From: Hirschia sp.
Lineage (GTDB): Bacteria; Pseudomonadota; Alphaproteobacteria; Caulobacterales; Hyphomonadaceae
Length of the DNA stretch: 64,000 bases
Direction: 5' to 3'
Assembly (NCBI GenBank): GCA_002709235.1
Contig: PAQI01000024.1
Coordinates: 207,581-271,580, forward strand
In this document: piece by piece, positions 45,117 through 54,149 of the stretch
Position numbering within the stretch: the first letter of the stretch is position 1
How the letters are laid out: every line of letters starts with the position of its first letter
Made by a program: the position numbers and the translations under genes
The notes under the pieces: generated by a model
Databases searched by the model: none
What the model was told of the DNA's origin: nothing
What the model saw: the letters and a program-made list of their open reading frames with translations, nothing else

Positions 45117-45678
45117 CAGCAACCATGGCCGCGCGAAGTGTGCGGTCCTTGATCTTCCAACCTGTCTGGAAAACAGCCGCAATGGTCTGGGCTGGTGCAT
45201 CGGAGGGAATGCGGCTCACGGCCTCATGCATGTTCGGGTCGAATGGAACGCCCGGTGAAGCGTCCATGGCGACAACATTGTTGCGAGCAAAGATGGCGTG
45301 CAGGTTCTTCTGCGTCATCTCGACACCTTCAAGCAGGTTCTTGCCCTTTTCTGACAGAGCCTCGCGGTCTTCCTCACTCAGAACATCAAGCGCACTGGAC
45401 AAATTGTCTGAGACGGCAAGAAGATCGAGTGCAAATTTCTCAACTGCATAGATGCGAGCATCCGCAACTTCCTTTTGCGACCGCTTGCGGACATTCTCTG
45501 TATCAGCAAGCGTGCGCAGCACCTGATCTTTCAGAGTGCTGACTTCAGCTTCCAGTTCCGCGATGCGTGCGGCTTGTGGGTCGATGGATTCGACCGTTGC
45601 AGCTTCTGCATCTGTTTCTGCCTCGGACGCGGACGGTTCAATATTTTCCTCGTCCTGCATTTGCGTCTCGTCACTCAT
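45091..45678 (-). CDS. grpE: Nucleotide exchange factor GrpE
   Basis: A 195-residue GrpE, exchange factor of DnaK. An acidic disordered start, a long coiled coil (about 35-90, ARIAELEAEVSTLKDQVLRTL), then the beta domain with FDPNMHEAVSRIPS. ATG 45678 has GGAGGAAAGGA upstream. It overlaps the hrcA stop by eight bases (ATGAGTGA), so hrcA-grpE are coupled. The 3' end overlaps the hxlR gene. Confidence 0.95.
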   Translation of the reverse strand: MSDETQMQDEENIEPSASEAETDAEAATVESIDPQAARIAELEAEVSTLKDQVLRTLADTENVRKRSQKEVADARIYAVEKFALDLLAVSDNLSSALDVLSEEDREALSEKGKNLLEGVEMTQKNLHAIFARNNVVAMDASPGVPFDPNMHEAVSRIPSDAPAQTIAAVFQTGWKIKDRTLRAAMVAVSLGPAQS

Positions 45679-46786
45679 ATTTGTCCTTTCCTCCGGATAC
45701 GGTTCGTCCATCCAGCAGCTGGCCGACGATCCGCGCGGTATAATCGACCAGGGGGATTACCCTGGCATAGTTGAGCCGCGTCGGACCAATCACGCCCAGC
45801 GCGCCGACAAGCTTGCGTTCCGCGTTCATATAGGGAGCCACAATCGTTGCGGAACCCGACAGGCTGAAGAGATTGCTCTCTGTGCCAATAAAAAGTCTTA
45901 CCCCATCTGCCTGGCGAGCCTCATCAAGGACCCGAAGCAGGTTCTCCTTCTTGTCGAGTTCCTCGAACAACTGCTTCACGCGGTCAAGGTCTTCTGCTGC
46001 GCGGGCGTCGTCTATCAGGTTTGCACGGCCTCTGACAATCAGGGATCGGCCGCGCTGGGGGTCTTCGCCCGTCCAATGGGCAAATCCGTCTTCGATCAGG
46101 CGTGTTGCCGTCGCATCCAGCTGAGCCTGGTTTTCCCGCAATTCACTGAGTACACCTTCACGGGCTTCAGACAAGGTGCGACCGACCATGCGGGCATTGA
46201 GATAGTTGCGTGCTTCCGTCAGCGTGCTCTGGGGCAGGCCAGGGGGCAGGATCAGCAGACGATTCTCGACATCGCCATCCTCTGACACGATGATCGCAAG
46301 TGCACGGTTCTCGGATACCGGCACGAAATCCACCTGCTTGACCGGTGCATCGCGCTTGGGGCTGGAAACCAGCCCGGCACCACCGGCAATCTCGGACAGG
46401 AGTTCGGAGGCTTCCCCCATGACATCGCGGGGCGATCCACCCTTGAGTCGCGCCATGTGCCGTTCGACCCGCTGGCGGTCTTCCTCGGCCAGATTGATAC
46501 GGCCCACTTCCAGCAATCCGTCAACAAACACGCGCAGGCCGGACTGTGTCGGCAGGCGACCCGCAGAGATGTGTGGACTGGCCAGCAGGCCCAGTTCCGT
46601 CAGGTCCGACATCACATTGCGTATTGATGCCGGCGACAGCTTCACGCCGCGCCTGGATATCGTTCGCGATCCCACCGGCTCGCCGGTTTCCATATAGGCC
46701 TGCATGATCTCATCGAAGATCAGACGCGAGCGCTCATCCATGGCAACAAGCTGTGAAGGTGTCGAAGGGTTAGGTTGGTTTGTCAT
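45671..46786 (-). CDS. hrcA: Heat-inducible transcription repressor HrcA
   Basis: A 371-residue HrcA. The N-terminal winged helix contains IMQAYMETGEPVGSRTIS, then GAF-like inserted domains with YLNARMVGRTLSEAR and a C-terminal NYARVIPLVDYTARI. HrcA binds CIRCE elements, using GroEL as corepressor. No CIRCE was found in this window, including upstream of dnaK, so its targets (normally groESL) are elsewhere. The promoter should lie in 46787-46898, the gap shared with rph. Confidence 0.93.
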   Translation of the reverse strand: MTNQPNPSTPSQLVAMDERSRLIFDEIMQAYMETGEPVGSRTISRRGVKLSPASIRNVMSDLTELGLLASPHISAGRLPTQSGLRVFVDGLLEVGRINLAEEDRQRVERHMARLKGGSPRDVMGEASELLSEIAGGAGLVSSPKRDAPVKQVDFVPVSENRALAIIVSEDGDVENRLLILPPGLPQSTLTEARNYLNARMVGRTLSEAREGVLSELRENQAQLDATATRLIEDGFAHWTGEDPQRGRSLIVRGRANLIDDARAAEDLDRVKQLFEELDKKENLLRVLDEARQADGVRLFIGTESNLFSLSGSATIVAPYMNAERKLVGALGVIGPTRLNYARVIPLVDYTARIVGQLLDGRTVSGGKDKYE

Positions 46787-46898
46787 GACCTGTGTAAACT
46801 AGGATGATGTGACATAAGGTTCAACGCGCTTTACGCATCATTGCCAATCTGCCTGCCGATCATGTATCGCCTCTGGACACATGAGAGAGGAAAAATTC

Positions 46899-47630
46899 AT
46901 GACCGCATTCACTCGCCCGTCCAAGCGTGAACCCAATTGCCTGCGCGACATCGTATTGGAAACTGGCGTCAATCGCTATGCTGAGGGCTCCTGTATTGCA
47001 AAATTCGGCAATACGCATGTGCTGTGCACGGCGACCTGGACGGGGGATGTCCCACGCTGGATGAAGGGCTCCGGCAAGGGATGGGTCACGGCAGAATATG
47101 GCATGCTTCCGCGCTCGACCCACACACGCAACCGCCGCGAAGCCGCATCCGGCAAGCAGGGTGGACGGACAATGGAAATCCAGCGCCTCATCGGTCGTGC
47201 CTTTCGGTCGGTGACAGATCTCAAGGCACTGGGCGAAAACCAGATCACGATCGACTGCGACGTATTGCAGGCCGATGGCGGCACACGCACCGCGGCGATC
47301 ACCGGTGGTTATGTCGCGCTGGCACTGGCCTGTCGTTACCTCAAGGATGAGGGCATCATCACCTCCGACCCGCTGACTGCACAGGCAGCCGCGATTTCCT
47401 GCGGTATCTTCCAGGACGTGCCCGTGCTGGATCTGGACTATGCAGAAGATTCCTCTGCAATGGTCGATGCCAATTTCGTCATGTCCTCAGACGGTGCCAT
47501 TATCGAAGTACAGGGAACTGGCGAAGAACGTCCTTTCACCCGCGCCGAATTCAACGCGCTGACCGATCTGGCTGAAAAAGGTTGCAATGAACTCTTTGCC
47601 CTCCAAAAAGCCGCGATTGGCGCTGCCTGA
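46899..47630 (+). CDS. rph: Ribonuclease PH
   Basis: A 243-residue phosphorolytic 3'-5' exoribonuclease trimming tRNA 3' ends. The phosphate-binding arginines are in [12 protein letters not shown], and the conserved [17 protein letters not shown] and [11 protein letters not shown] are intact. ATG 46899 follows GAGAGAGG. Divergent from hrcA, the order seen across alphaproteobacteria (hrcA - rph - rdgB - hemW), though here a LysR gene and an XRE/DUF2975 pair separate rph from rdgB. Confidence 0.96.
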   Translation: MTAFTRPSKREPNCLRDIVLETGVNRYAEGSCIAKFGNTHVLCTATWTGDVPRWMKGSGKGWVTAEYGMLPRSTHTRNRREAASGKQGGRTMEIQRLIGRAFRSVTDLKALGENQITIDCDVLQADGGTRTAAITGGYVALALACRYLKDEGIITSDPLTAQAAAISCGIFQDVPVLDLDYAEDSSAMVDANFVMSSDGAIIEVQGTGEERPFTRAEFNALTDLAEKGCNELFALQKAAIGAA

Positions 47631-47659
47631 ATTTAGGTCTCGAATTCCGGTGAAGAGTT

Positions 47660-47689
47660 GGATATAACTGGTTATAATAGGTTATATCC
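47660..47689. promoter_or_regulatory. LysR-gene operator/promoter with three spaced half-sites
   Basis: GGATATAAC (47660-47668) and GTTATATCC (47681-47689) form a perfect nine-base inverted repeat. A third half-site GTTATA sits at 47671-47676, ten bases from the last. A perfect -10 hexamer TATAAT (47673-47678) lies inside, so a protein bound here would cover the promoter. No good -35 exists at 17 bases (GTGAAG). Confidence 0.6.
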
Positions 47690-47712
47690 CGCGTTTTCAC
47701 CGGAACTTCTTT

Positions 47713-48564
47713 ATGGCTCCGACCTTCCGGCAATTGCAGGCTGCCAAAGCCGTATTGGAGAGTGGATCCTTCAATGGTGCCGCTGCGCGTCTGTGCATGT
47801 CCCAGGTCGCGATCAGTCGGCATATCGCAGCGCTGGAAAAACATGTCGGCGCGCGCATCTTTCTGCGCGACAGGGGCCAGGCTGCGCGATTGTCGCAGGC
47901 GGGGGAGGTGTTTGTTGCGCAATTTGCGGATCTGCTAAGCCAGACAAGTTCGTTCACACCCGCCACCGATGATGAAGTCGTCAGGGTGTCCTGTGATGCA
48001 GTGCTTGGCCAGATCATCACTCAGGATATCTGGCAGCTTCTTGAAACCGATGACGGCCTTGAGATCGCGTTCACGACCGAAGACAATGCAGATATCATCT
48101 ATAGTCTTAATCCAGATGATTCCGATGGCGCTTCAAACCGGGACATATTGGGAAATGTCGAAACGGCGCTTCTTGTAAGTCCTGATTGTCTGGATGCTCA
48201 ATGCTGGGCTGAAGGAGAGGTCGATGGATTTGCCATGCTGGCACTTCGCCAATCGCGACTTGACCCGGCATCAGAGGTTCTCAGAAATCATGATGGCCTG
48301 CCTTTGCAGTGTAGCGGGCTGCGATATGCACCAGATCTGAGAGCTATGATCGCGCTTGCCTTGCGTGGTTCCGGCGGCATTTGGCTACCGACAGCGCTCG
48401 TGCTGGATCACATCGAGACCGGGCATCTGGTCGATCTAGAGATGGACATGCCGCAAATACACTGCGTGCGGCGAAGTGCACCCGGAAGTTCACACAAGCA
48501 GGCGATATTGACGGTTCAGGCCGCTATCGATGCGCAATTGCGTAGATGTCTTCAGATGAGCTGA
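47713..48564 (+). CDS. LysR-type transcriptional regulator
   Basis: A 283-residue LysR-family protein. The N-terminal winged helix-turn-helix shows FNGAAARLCMSQVAISRHIAALEKHVGARIF, split in family style; the effector-binding domain (90-283) is shorter and less conserved than average, and I cannot name a ligand. The operator described just upstream suggests autoregulation. No metabolic gene is divergent from it; rph is upstream on the same strand, ending 82 bases before the start. Confidence 0.88.
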   Translation: MAPTFRQLQAAKAVLESGSFNGAAARLCMSQVAISRHIAALEKHVGARIFLRDRGQAARLSQAGEVFVAQFADLLSQTSSFTPATDDEVVRVSCDAVLGQIITQDIWQLLETDDGLEIAFTTEDNADIIYSLNPDDSDGASNRDILGNVETALLVSPDCLDAQCWAEGEVDGFAMLALRQSRLDPASEVLRNHDGLPLQCSGLRYAPDLRAMIALALRGSGGIWLPTALVLDHIETGHLVDLEMDMPQIHCVRRSAPGSSHKQAILTVQAAIDAQLRRCLQMS

Positions 48565-48581
48565 GGGCCAAACAGCCTGTC

Positions 48582-48827
48582 TTATTCGGCAGCCGCGCCG
48601 ATACTGCCGGTATCTGCATTGTCTTCTTCATCCCAGATCAGGATATCACCAGGCTGGCATTGCAGTTCTCGGCACAACGCTTCCAGCGTGGAAAAACGTA
48701 TGGCCTTGGCTTTGCCGGTCTTCAGAATCGATAGGTTTGCAAGCGTGATTCCGACCCGCTCACCCAGTTCGGTGAGAGACATGCGACGGTCCAGGAGGAC
48801 CCTATCAAGGGTAACGCGAATCGACAT
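48582..48827 (-). CDS. XRE-family helix-turn-helix regulator (YozG-like)
   Basis: An 81-residue DNA-binding protein with one Cro/CI-type helix-turn-helix (MSLTELGERVGITLANLSILKTG, split over two helices) and the Cx-type FSTLEALCRELQCQPGDIL tail typical of the YozG group. It follows the DUF2975 gene by 23 bases, in the same direction. DUF2975 membrane proteins are usually encoded beside exactly this kind of regulator, so they probably form a membrane-linked control pair. Confidence 0.88.
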   Translation of the reverse strand: MSIRVTLDRVLLDRRMSLTELGERVGITLANLSILKTGKAKAIRFSTLEALCRELQCQPGDILIWDEEDNADTGSIGAAAE

Positions 48828-48850
48828 CTGTTATCTGTCGCCTATCATGT

Positions 48851-49387
48851 CTAGATTGTCATCTTCTGGTCTTCACGAAGCCGTGCACCTTCGTCAAAGA
48901 CCTGAGACAGGACGATGAGAACAAGAACAGCGCCCCAGACCACGAAATTGGTCGCAAATCGCAAAGTCAGTTCGCCTCCGTCATGCATCAACAGATTGAT
49001 TACAGGCCCGACAAACAGCCGGGCCAGCTCCAGTCCGGCCAGCGCCATTGAGATCTTGCGCAAGCGGACGGCATTTTCCGGAACAAACGGATCGCCTGCA
49101 ACAAGTGTCTCGAATACGCCGCGCAACAGTGAGGAAATCGCCATCACACCAAGGCATACAATAGACCCAACGACAGTCCAGCTGACCAGGTTCCCTGCGC
49201 CATGAATGGAGATCTCTCCAAGAACGCCTGCCTTGAGTTCACCGCCTGCCAGTTGCGCAACAAGGGAAATCGCGGCAATCAGCCAGATAAACCCCAGTGC
49301 GGCACATGCAGCCACCCAGGCTGCATCCACCAGAATCTTCAGGACTGAGGACAGGGACCCCTGTCCCAATGCGCGCATCAGCATCAT
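48851..49387 (-). CDS. DUF2975 family membrane protein
   Basis: A 178-residue protein with four predicted membrane helices (about 17-43, 69-90, 113-130, 145-163). The loop with FVPENAVRLRKISMALAGLELA is the family hallmark. Function is unknown; it may sequester or modulate the XRE protein encoded downstream. ATG 49387 follows GAGGCCGG. Confidence 0.85.
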   Translation of the reverse strand: MMLMRALGQGSLSSVLKILVDAAWVAACAALGFIWLIAAISLVAQLAGGELKAGVLGEISIHGAGNLVSWTVVGSIVCLGVMAISSLLRGVFETLVAGDPFVPENAVRLRKISMALAGLELARLFVGPVINLLMHDGGELTLRFATNFVVWGAVLVLIVLSQVFDEGARLREDQKMTI

Positions 49388-49552
49388 CCGGCCTCGTTTC
49401 GATCATCGTCCCGGAGGGACGCGCAATAAACCAATGTGGTTCTCGCCTATAGGGCGAAAGTCATGAATAATCAGTTTGACACGAACCATATCGAAAAACA
49501 ATATGGATATACACATTCAGATTCGCAAGCCCCAGCAAAGGAAGCAAGATCG

Positions 49553-50158
49553 ATGACCCAGCGCCGCAAACTCGTTCCCGGCCGCATCGTGGCTGCGACG
49601 CATAATCCGGGAAAGATCCCGGAACTGACCGCGCTATTCGCACCACATGGCTTTGAAGTCGTGTCCGCCGGAGAGCTTGGCCTGCCTGAGCCAGTCGAAG
49701 ATGGCGACAGTTTTGAGGCAAACGCGAAAATCAAGGCTTTGGCAGCGGCAAAGGGTGCAAACCTTCCGGCTCTGGCAGATGATTCGGGGCTGGCCGTGGA
49801 TGCGCTGAATGGCGCGCCGGGCATCTATTCGGCACGCTGGGCCGGGCCGGGCAAGGATTTTGCCGTCGCCATGCAAAGGGTGAATGACGCGCTGGCCGAA
49901 GAAGAAGCGGCCGACCGCAGTGCCCGTTTTGTCAGCGCGCTATGTGTCGCCTGGCCGGACGGACATACCGAAACCTTCGTCGGCGATGTCCGCGGTGAAC
50001 TGGTGTGGCCACCGCGTGGCGAAAAGGGGTTTGGCTATGACCCGATTTTCGTTGCAGAGGGCAAGACGCAGACATTTGCCGAAATGGAACCAGAGGCCAA
50101 ACACGCCATGAGCCACAGGGCAAACGCGTTCAGCCATTTGCTTTCTGCAATATTGTGA
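49553..50158 (+). CDS. rdgB: XTP/dITP diphosphatase (RdgB/HAM1)
   Basis: A 201-residue house-cleaning pyrophosphatase removing inosine and xanthosine triphosphates. The motifs [34 protein letters not shown] (split) and GFGYDPIF are intact. ATG 49553 is taken; a reading 39 codons longer would run through the upstream gap. Its TGA overlaps the GTG start of hemW (GTGA), so they are coupled. Confidence 0.95.
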   Translation: MTQRRKLVPGRIVAATHNPGKIPELTALFAPHGFEVVSAGELGLPEPVEDGDSFEANAKIKALAAAKGANLPALADDSGLAVDALNGAPGIYSARWAGPGKDFAVAMQRVNDALAEEEAADRSARFVSALCVAWPDGHTETFVGDVRGELVWPPRGEKGFGYDPIFVAEGKTQTFAEMEPEAKHAMSHRANAFSHLLSAIL

Positions 50159-51315
50159 CGCTGGAATTTGAGCCTGAACGCGGATTCGGGATCTATCTGC
50201 ATTGGCCCTATTGCGCAAAGATCTGTCCCTATTGCGATTTTAATGTCTATGCCGCCAAGTCACGCGATACCGCACCGCTTGTATCTGCGCTTCGACATGA
50301 CCTGACCCATTGGCGCAAGCTGACGGGACCACGACAGGTCGACAGCATTTTCTTTGGTGGCGGTACGCCTTCACTACTGCCACCGGCCCAGATTTCTGAA
50401 CTGATCGCCCACATCAAGTCCCATTGGGGGCTGGCAGAAGGTGCGGAAATCACGCTGGAAGCCAATCCAGATGACATGTCCCGGTTTGAGGGTGCAGCCG
50501 ATGCGGGCGTGACCCGGTTATCCTTGGGTGTGCAATCCCTACAGGATGACGAGCTGCGTTTTCTGGGGCGCAATCATGATGCAGGGCTCGCGCGCAAGGC
50601 CATAGAGGAAGCCCGGCGGCGCTTTGCGTCTTTGTCCGTGGATTTCATCTATGCATTGCCAGAGCAGACCATTGAAGACTGGTTACGCGCGCTCGATGAG
50701 GCCCTGTTACTCGATGCAGATCATCTCTCGCTCTATGAGCTGACAATCGAGCCGGGGGCAGCCTTTGCACGCGCGGTGGCCCGCAAGAACTGGACACCTG
50801 CCGATGAGGATATGGCCGCAGATCTTTATGAATTGACGCAGGCAAAAACAGACGCTGCAGGCTATCCCGCTTATGAGATCTCCAATCACGCGCGCGGAGC
50901 TGCCCATCAGTCACGCCATAACAGGATTTACTGGCGGTCGGGTGACTGGGTTGGTGTTGGGCCGGGCGCACATGGGCGGTTGACGATTGATGGCGCGCGG
51001 CGTGGCTATGTCGCGCAAAAACGACCGGGTGATTATCAGGATCAGATCAGCGCGCATGGCAATGGCATCGCCGAGACAGAACAGCTTTCCATAAAGGATG
51101 TAGCAGTCGAACGCCTGATCATGGGCCTGCGTATGAGCGAGGGTCTGGCCCGATCGGATATTGAATCTTTGACAGGTCAGCGCATGCCCGCCGCAGACCT
51201 GGATCGTCTTGGCGATGAAGGATTATTGGTCGCGACGCAGGACCATATTCATCTCACCGCACAAGGGCGCTTGCTGGCCGACCACGTTGCGGCGCGCCTC
51301 ATCGACACGCTCTGA
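50155..51315 (+). CDS. hemW: Radical SAM haem chaperone HemW
   Basis: A 386-residue radical SAM protein of the HemN-like HemW group, a haem chaperone rather than coproporphyrinogen oxidase. The cluster-binding C-x3-C-x2-C is in [21 protein letters not shown] and [11 protein letters not shown] follow. HemW lacks the extra N-terminal residues of HemN, as here. The start is GTG at 50155. Long misnamed as HemN in rdgB-adjacent position. Confidence 0.92.
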   Translation: MTLEFEPERGFGIYLHWPYCAKICPYCDFNVYAAKSRDTAPLVSALRHDLTHWRKLTGPRQVDSIFFGGGTPSLLPPAQISELIAHIKSHWGLAEGAEITLEANPDDMSRFEGAADAGVTRLSLGVQSLQDDELRFLGRNHDAGLARKAIEEARRRFASLSVDFIYALPEQTIEDWLRALDEALLLDADHLSLYELTIEPGAAFARAVARKNWTPADEDMAADLYELTQAKTDAAGYPAYEISNHARGAAHQSRHNRIYWRSGDWVGVGPGAHGRLTIDGARRGYVAQKRPGDYQDQISAHGNGIAETEQLSIKDVAVERLIMGLRMSEGLARSDIESLTGQRMPAADLDRLGDEGLLVATQDHIHLTAQGRLLADHVAARLIDTL

Positions 51316-51335
51316 GTGCGCGTCAATCGGTTGGC

Positions 51336-52694
51336 TCAGGATCCGTCAGCGGCAAAGGAGCGACGAGCGGGGTCAATCGTGGTGACAGTGCCGTTGCGCT
51401 TCACCTCAAGCACAGCCAGGCTGCGTTCGGGTGTGCCATCGGCCCTGAAGCGGAACAGGCCATTCGTGCCCAGGAACCCGTCCATGCGTTCAATGGAGGC
51501 GCGGCTCACCGTATTGCTGGCAATCATGGCAAGCGCCATCAGGCCCGCATCATATCCCAGTGACGACAGGGAAGGGGGCTGCTCACCATAAAAGCGCACA
51601 TGCTGGGACTGATAACGCTCCAGTGTTTCGGGCGGCGGAGCAGCAAACACACCACCTGCCAGCGTGGGTTCGCGCCAGACTTCCGGGTCATTCCACAGTC
51701 CCGTACCCAACAGCTTCACGCTGTCCACATTCACATCGTAATATTGAAGCAATGGTGCCACGGCGCGCAGCTGGTTGCCACGATCAGGGATCAGAACGGC
51801 AACCTTGCCCGGATTATACTTGTCGGCTTCGCGCACAGTGGCCGACAGGATCTGCGCTTCTGCGGTCGGCGCAAGATCTCCGGGCGTGTAATAAACCGAT
51901 TTGATCAACCGACCACCGCGCCACAAGGCTTCGCGTTCCAGCGCTTTTTCCATGCGACGGCCATAGGCATTGTCCGGTCCGAACATGGCAAATTGCGTGA
52001 CGCCCTTGAGAGATGCCCAGTCAACGATCCGCGCAACTTCTTCTTCGGCAGGCACGGTGACCAGATAAGCACCATTTCCGGATTTGGTCGGGTCTGTTCC
52101 GAACGACAATACCGGCACCTTTGCCTTGGCGGCGACCGTGTTGACCGGCGTGATATTGTGATTGAACAAGGGGCCGAGGATCAGTGTCGCACCATCTGCC
52201 AGCGCTTCCTTCGCGGCTTCTTCAGCCGTGGCGGGAACGCCAGCTGTGTCCTTTGGCAAGAGGATGATATTATCCATGCCTGCATTGAAAAGCGCTGCCT
52301 CGATCCCTTCCATCACGCCTTCGGCCTGCTTGCGCGCATTGGCATTGGTGGATGAAAACGGCAGCAGGACAGCCACACGTGTCAGCTCCAGCTCATTGCC
52401 GGACTGGATGGCCTTGTTTCTCAGATGACGGGGTATGACAGCGCCGCGGCGATCGACCAGATCAGGTTGTTCACCGCCTTGTTCACCCTGCTCGCCGGGT
52501 GTGGGCTGGTCCGGTCGCGGCGGACGTGTTGGATCAGGACGCTCTTTACCGCTATAGACAGGCGTGGTCGGTCGCGAAGGCGATGAGGAACATCCGGCCA
52601 GTGCAAGAATTCCCAGCCCGAATATCGCTGCCAGCTTGAGGCCAAAGCGGTGCGAACGGGCATTCCGGAAAGTGGAGCTTAGCGTCGATGTCAT
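51336..52694 (-). CDS. LpoA-like penicillin-binding-protein activator, lipoprotein
   Basis: A 452-residue lipoprotein: signal peptide ending LALAGCSSS (Cys about 35), then a Pro/Gly-rich linker (40-85) and a periplasmic-binding-protein fold like LivK/LpoA (90-450), with VAVLLPFSSTNANARKQAEGV and YDAGLMALAMIASNTV. E. coli LpoA activates PBP1A from the outer membrane. The position next to rsmI-yraN-dolP supports this assignment. It lacks the N-terminal TPR domain of E. coli LpoA. Start ATG 52694 lies inside rsmI's start. Confidence 0.82.
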   Translation of the reverse strand: MTSTLSSTFRNARSHRFGLKLAAIFGLGILALAGCSSSPSRPTTPVYSGKERPDPTRPPRPDQPTPGEQGEQGGEQPDLVDRRGAVIPRHLRNKAIQSGNELELTRVAVLLPFSSTNANARKQAEGVMEGIEAALFNAGMDNIILLPKDTAGVPATAEEAAKEALADGATLILGPLFNHNITPVNTVAAKAKVPVLSFGTDPTKSGNGAYLVTVPAEEEVARIVDWASLKGVTQFAMFGPDNAYGRRMEKALEREALWRGGRLIKSVYYTPGDLAPTAEAQILSATVREADKYNPGKVAVLIPDRGNQLRAVAPLLQYYDVNVDSVKLLGTGLWNDPEVWREPTLAGGVFAAPPPETLERYQSQHVRFYGEQPPSLSSLGYDAGLMALAMIASNTVSRASIERMDGFLGTNGLFRFRADGTPERSLAVLEVKRNGTVTTIDPARRSFAADGS

Positions 52695-53653
52695 CTTCAA
52701 CCCTGTCTGGCGACGGCGATGGTAAACGCCGGGATTCGGTTTTGCGGGAAACTAATCCCCAATCTGGCGAGACACAAGCGACGCCAGCTGAACCTGTCCG
52801 ACTCTTCAGGATCAATGAAGAGCTGGCAGCGGGCCTCTATATTGTCTCGACGCCCATCGGCAATCTGCGTGACATCACCTTGCGGGCGCTGGATGTGCTC
52901 GCTTCGGTTGATCTCCTGCTGGCGGAGGATACGCGGGTCGCGCGCAAGCTCCTGACGGCTTATGGCATCAATGTACAGCTACGCGCATATCATGATCATA
53001 ATGCGGCAGGCACGCGCCCTTCGATCATTCGGGACCTGGCGGATGGCAAGCGGATCGCCCTGATTTCCGATGCTGGTACGCCGCTGGTATCCGATCCGGG
53101 GTTCAAGCTTGCACGCGATGCGATTGCAGAAGGTATCAAGGTTCTGGCGATACCGGGGGCTTCTGCGCCGCTCGCAGCATTGGCTGTGTCAGGTCTGCCC
53201 AGTGACCGATTCCTGTTCTCCGGGTTCCTTCCGTCGCGCAGCGGCGCGCGCAAGACATCGCTGAACCAACTCAAATCCACGCCCGCAACACTGATCTTCT
53301 TTGAGGGCCCGTCGCGTCTGGGTGAATGCCTTGCCGACATGTGTGAGGTTCTGGGTGACCGTAACGCCGTGATCGCCCGCGAGCTGACCAAGAAATTCGA
53401 GGAAGCCCGTCACGGCACCTTGTCGGAACTGGCCGCGGCCATTGCGGAGGAGGGCCCCCCACGCGGTGAAATTGTCGTGTTGGTGGCACCACCCGGCGAT
53501 GAGACCGAAGCCTCGCAGGATGACATAGACACAGCAATCAGGCAGGCCCTCAAGGACCAGAGCGTCAAACAGGCCTCAGCGGAGATCGCCGCCCGGTTCA
53601 ACCTGCCCAAGCGCGATATCTACAACCGCGCCATCGAGTTGCGCGATGAGTGA
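52688..53653 (+). CDS. rsmI: 16S rRNA (cytidine-1402-2'-O) methyltransferase RsmI
   Basis: A 321-residue tetrapyrrole-methylase-fold enzyme. STPIGNLRDITLRAL, LLAEDTR and SDAGTPLVSDPG are the family motifs. The 40 residues before the core are low-complexity; a later TTG start is possible. As read, its ATG lies seven bases inside the divergent lpoA-like gene, so both promoters would have to lie in coding sequence unless a later start is used. It overlaps yraN by eight bases. Confidence 0.94.
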   Translation: MSSSTLSGDGDGKRRDSVLRETNPQSGETQATPAEPVRLFRINEELAAGLYIVSTPIGNLRDITLRALDVLASVDLLLAEDTRVARKLLTAYGINVQLRAYHDHNAAGTRPSIIRDLADGKRIALISDAGTPLVSDPGFKLARDAIAEGIKVLAIPGASAPLAALAVSGLPSDRFLFSGFLPSRSGARKTSLNQLKSTPATLIFFEGPSRLGECLADMCEVLGDRNAVIARELTKKFEEARHGTLSELAAAIAEEGPPRGEIVVLVAPPGDETEASQDDIDTAIRQALKDQSVKQASAEIAARFNLPKRDIYNRAIELRDE

Positions 53654-54023
53654 CAGCCGCCAGACGCGGCAGAGACATGCGCGTGAAAGGCATGGCCGAA
53701 ATGCCGAAGAACTCGCCAAATGGGCCCTGCGCCTGAAGGGTTATCGGATACTGGCCCATCGTGTTCGGTATAATGTTGGTGAAATCGACCTGATCGCCGC
53801 ACGGGGCAAGACGCTGGCCTTTGTCGAGGTCAAGGCACGAAGGACGCTGGGGGCTGCACTGGATGCCGTGCGGCCTCAGGCCTGGATGCGTATTGCGCGC
53901 ACTGCCGAGGCATGGTGTGCGAAACATCCCGATCTGGCCGACCATGATTGGCGCTATGATCTGATGGCGGTCACTCCGTGGCGCTGGCCGACCCATCATC
54001 CTGATTACTGGCGACCGGACTGA
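53646..54023 (+). CDS. yraN: YraN/UPF0102 family protein
   Basis: A 125-residue restriction-endonuclease-like fold protein, function unknown. The KxxE-type core FVEVKARRTLGAALDAV and the N-terminal GRNAEELAKWALRLKGYRIL match the family. The ATG overlaps the rsmI stop (ATGAGTGA). In E. coli yraN also lies between lpoA/rsmI and dolP. Confidence 0.92.
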   Translation: MSDSRQTRQRHARERHGRNAEELAKWALRLKGYRILAHRVRYNVGEIDLIAARGKTLAFVEVKARRTLGAALDAVRPQAWMRIARTAEAWCAKHPDLADHDWRYDLMAVTPWRWPTHHPDYWRPD

Positions 54024-54040
54024 ACCGGACCAGCTGGTCT

Positions 54041-54059
54041 GAATCATTACAATTGAATC
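54041..54059. promoter_or_regulatory. Paired GANTC sites upstream of the dolP-like gene
   Basis: GAATC at 54041-54045 and 54055-54059, part of a direct repeat GAATCAT, lie in the 126-base gap before the dolP-like gene. Both are CcrM-type methylation targets. Confidence 0.45.
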
Positions 54060-54149
54060 ATCTAATTTTATCGGGTCAGCGTAACGGGCGGCTAACCATC
54101 CCAAGCTATGAATGAAGCCAACCGGAATTTTCAAACAGGGGAACCTCCC

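Noticed and set aside
51600-52355. 251-codon plus-strand frame inside the LpoA-like gene
   Set aside because: Antisense shadow without family features.
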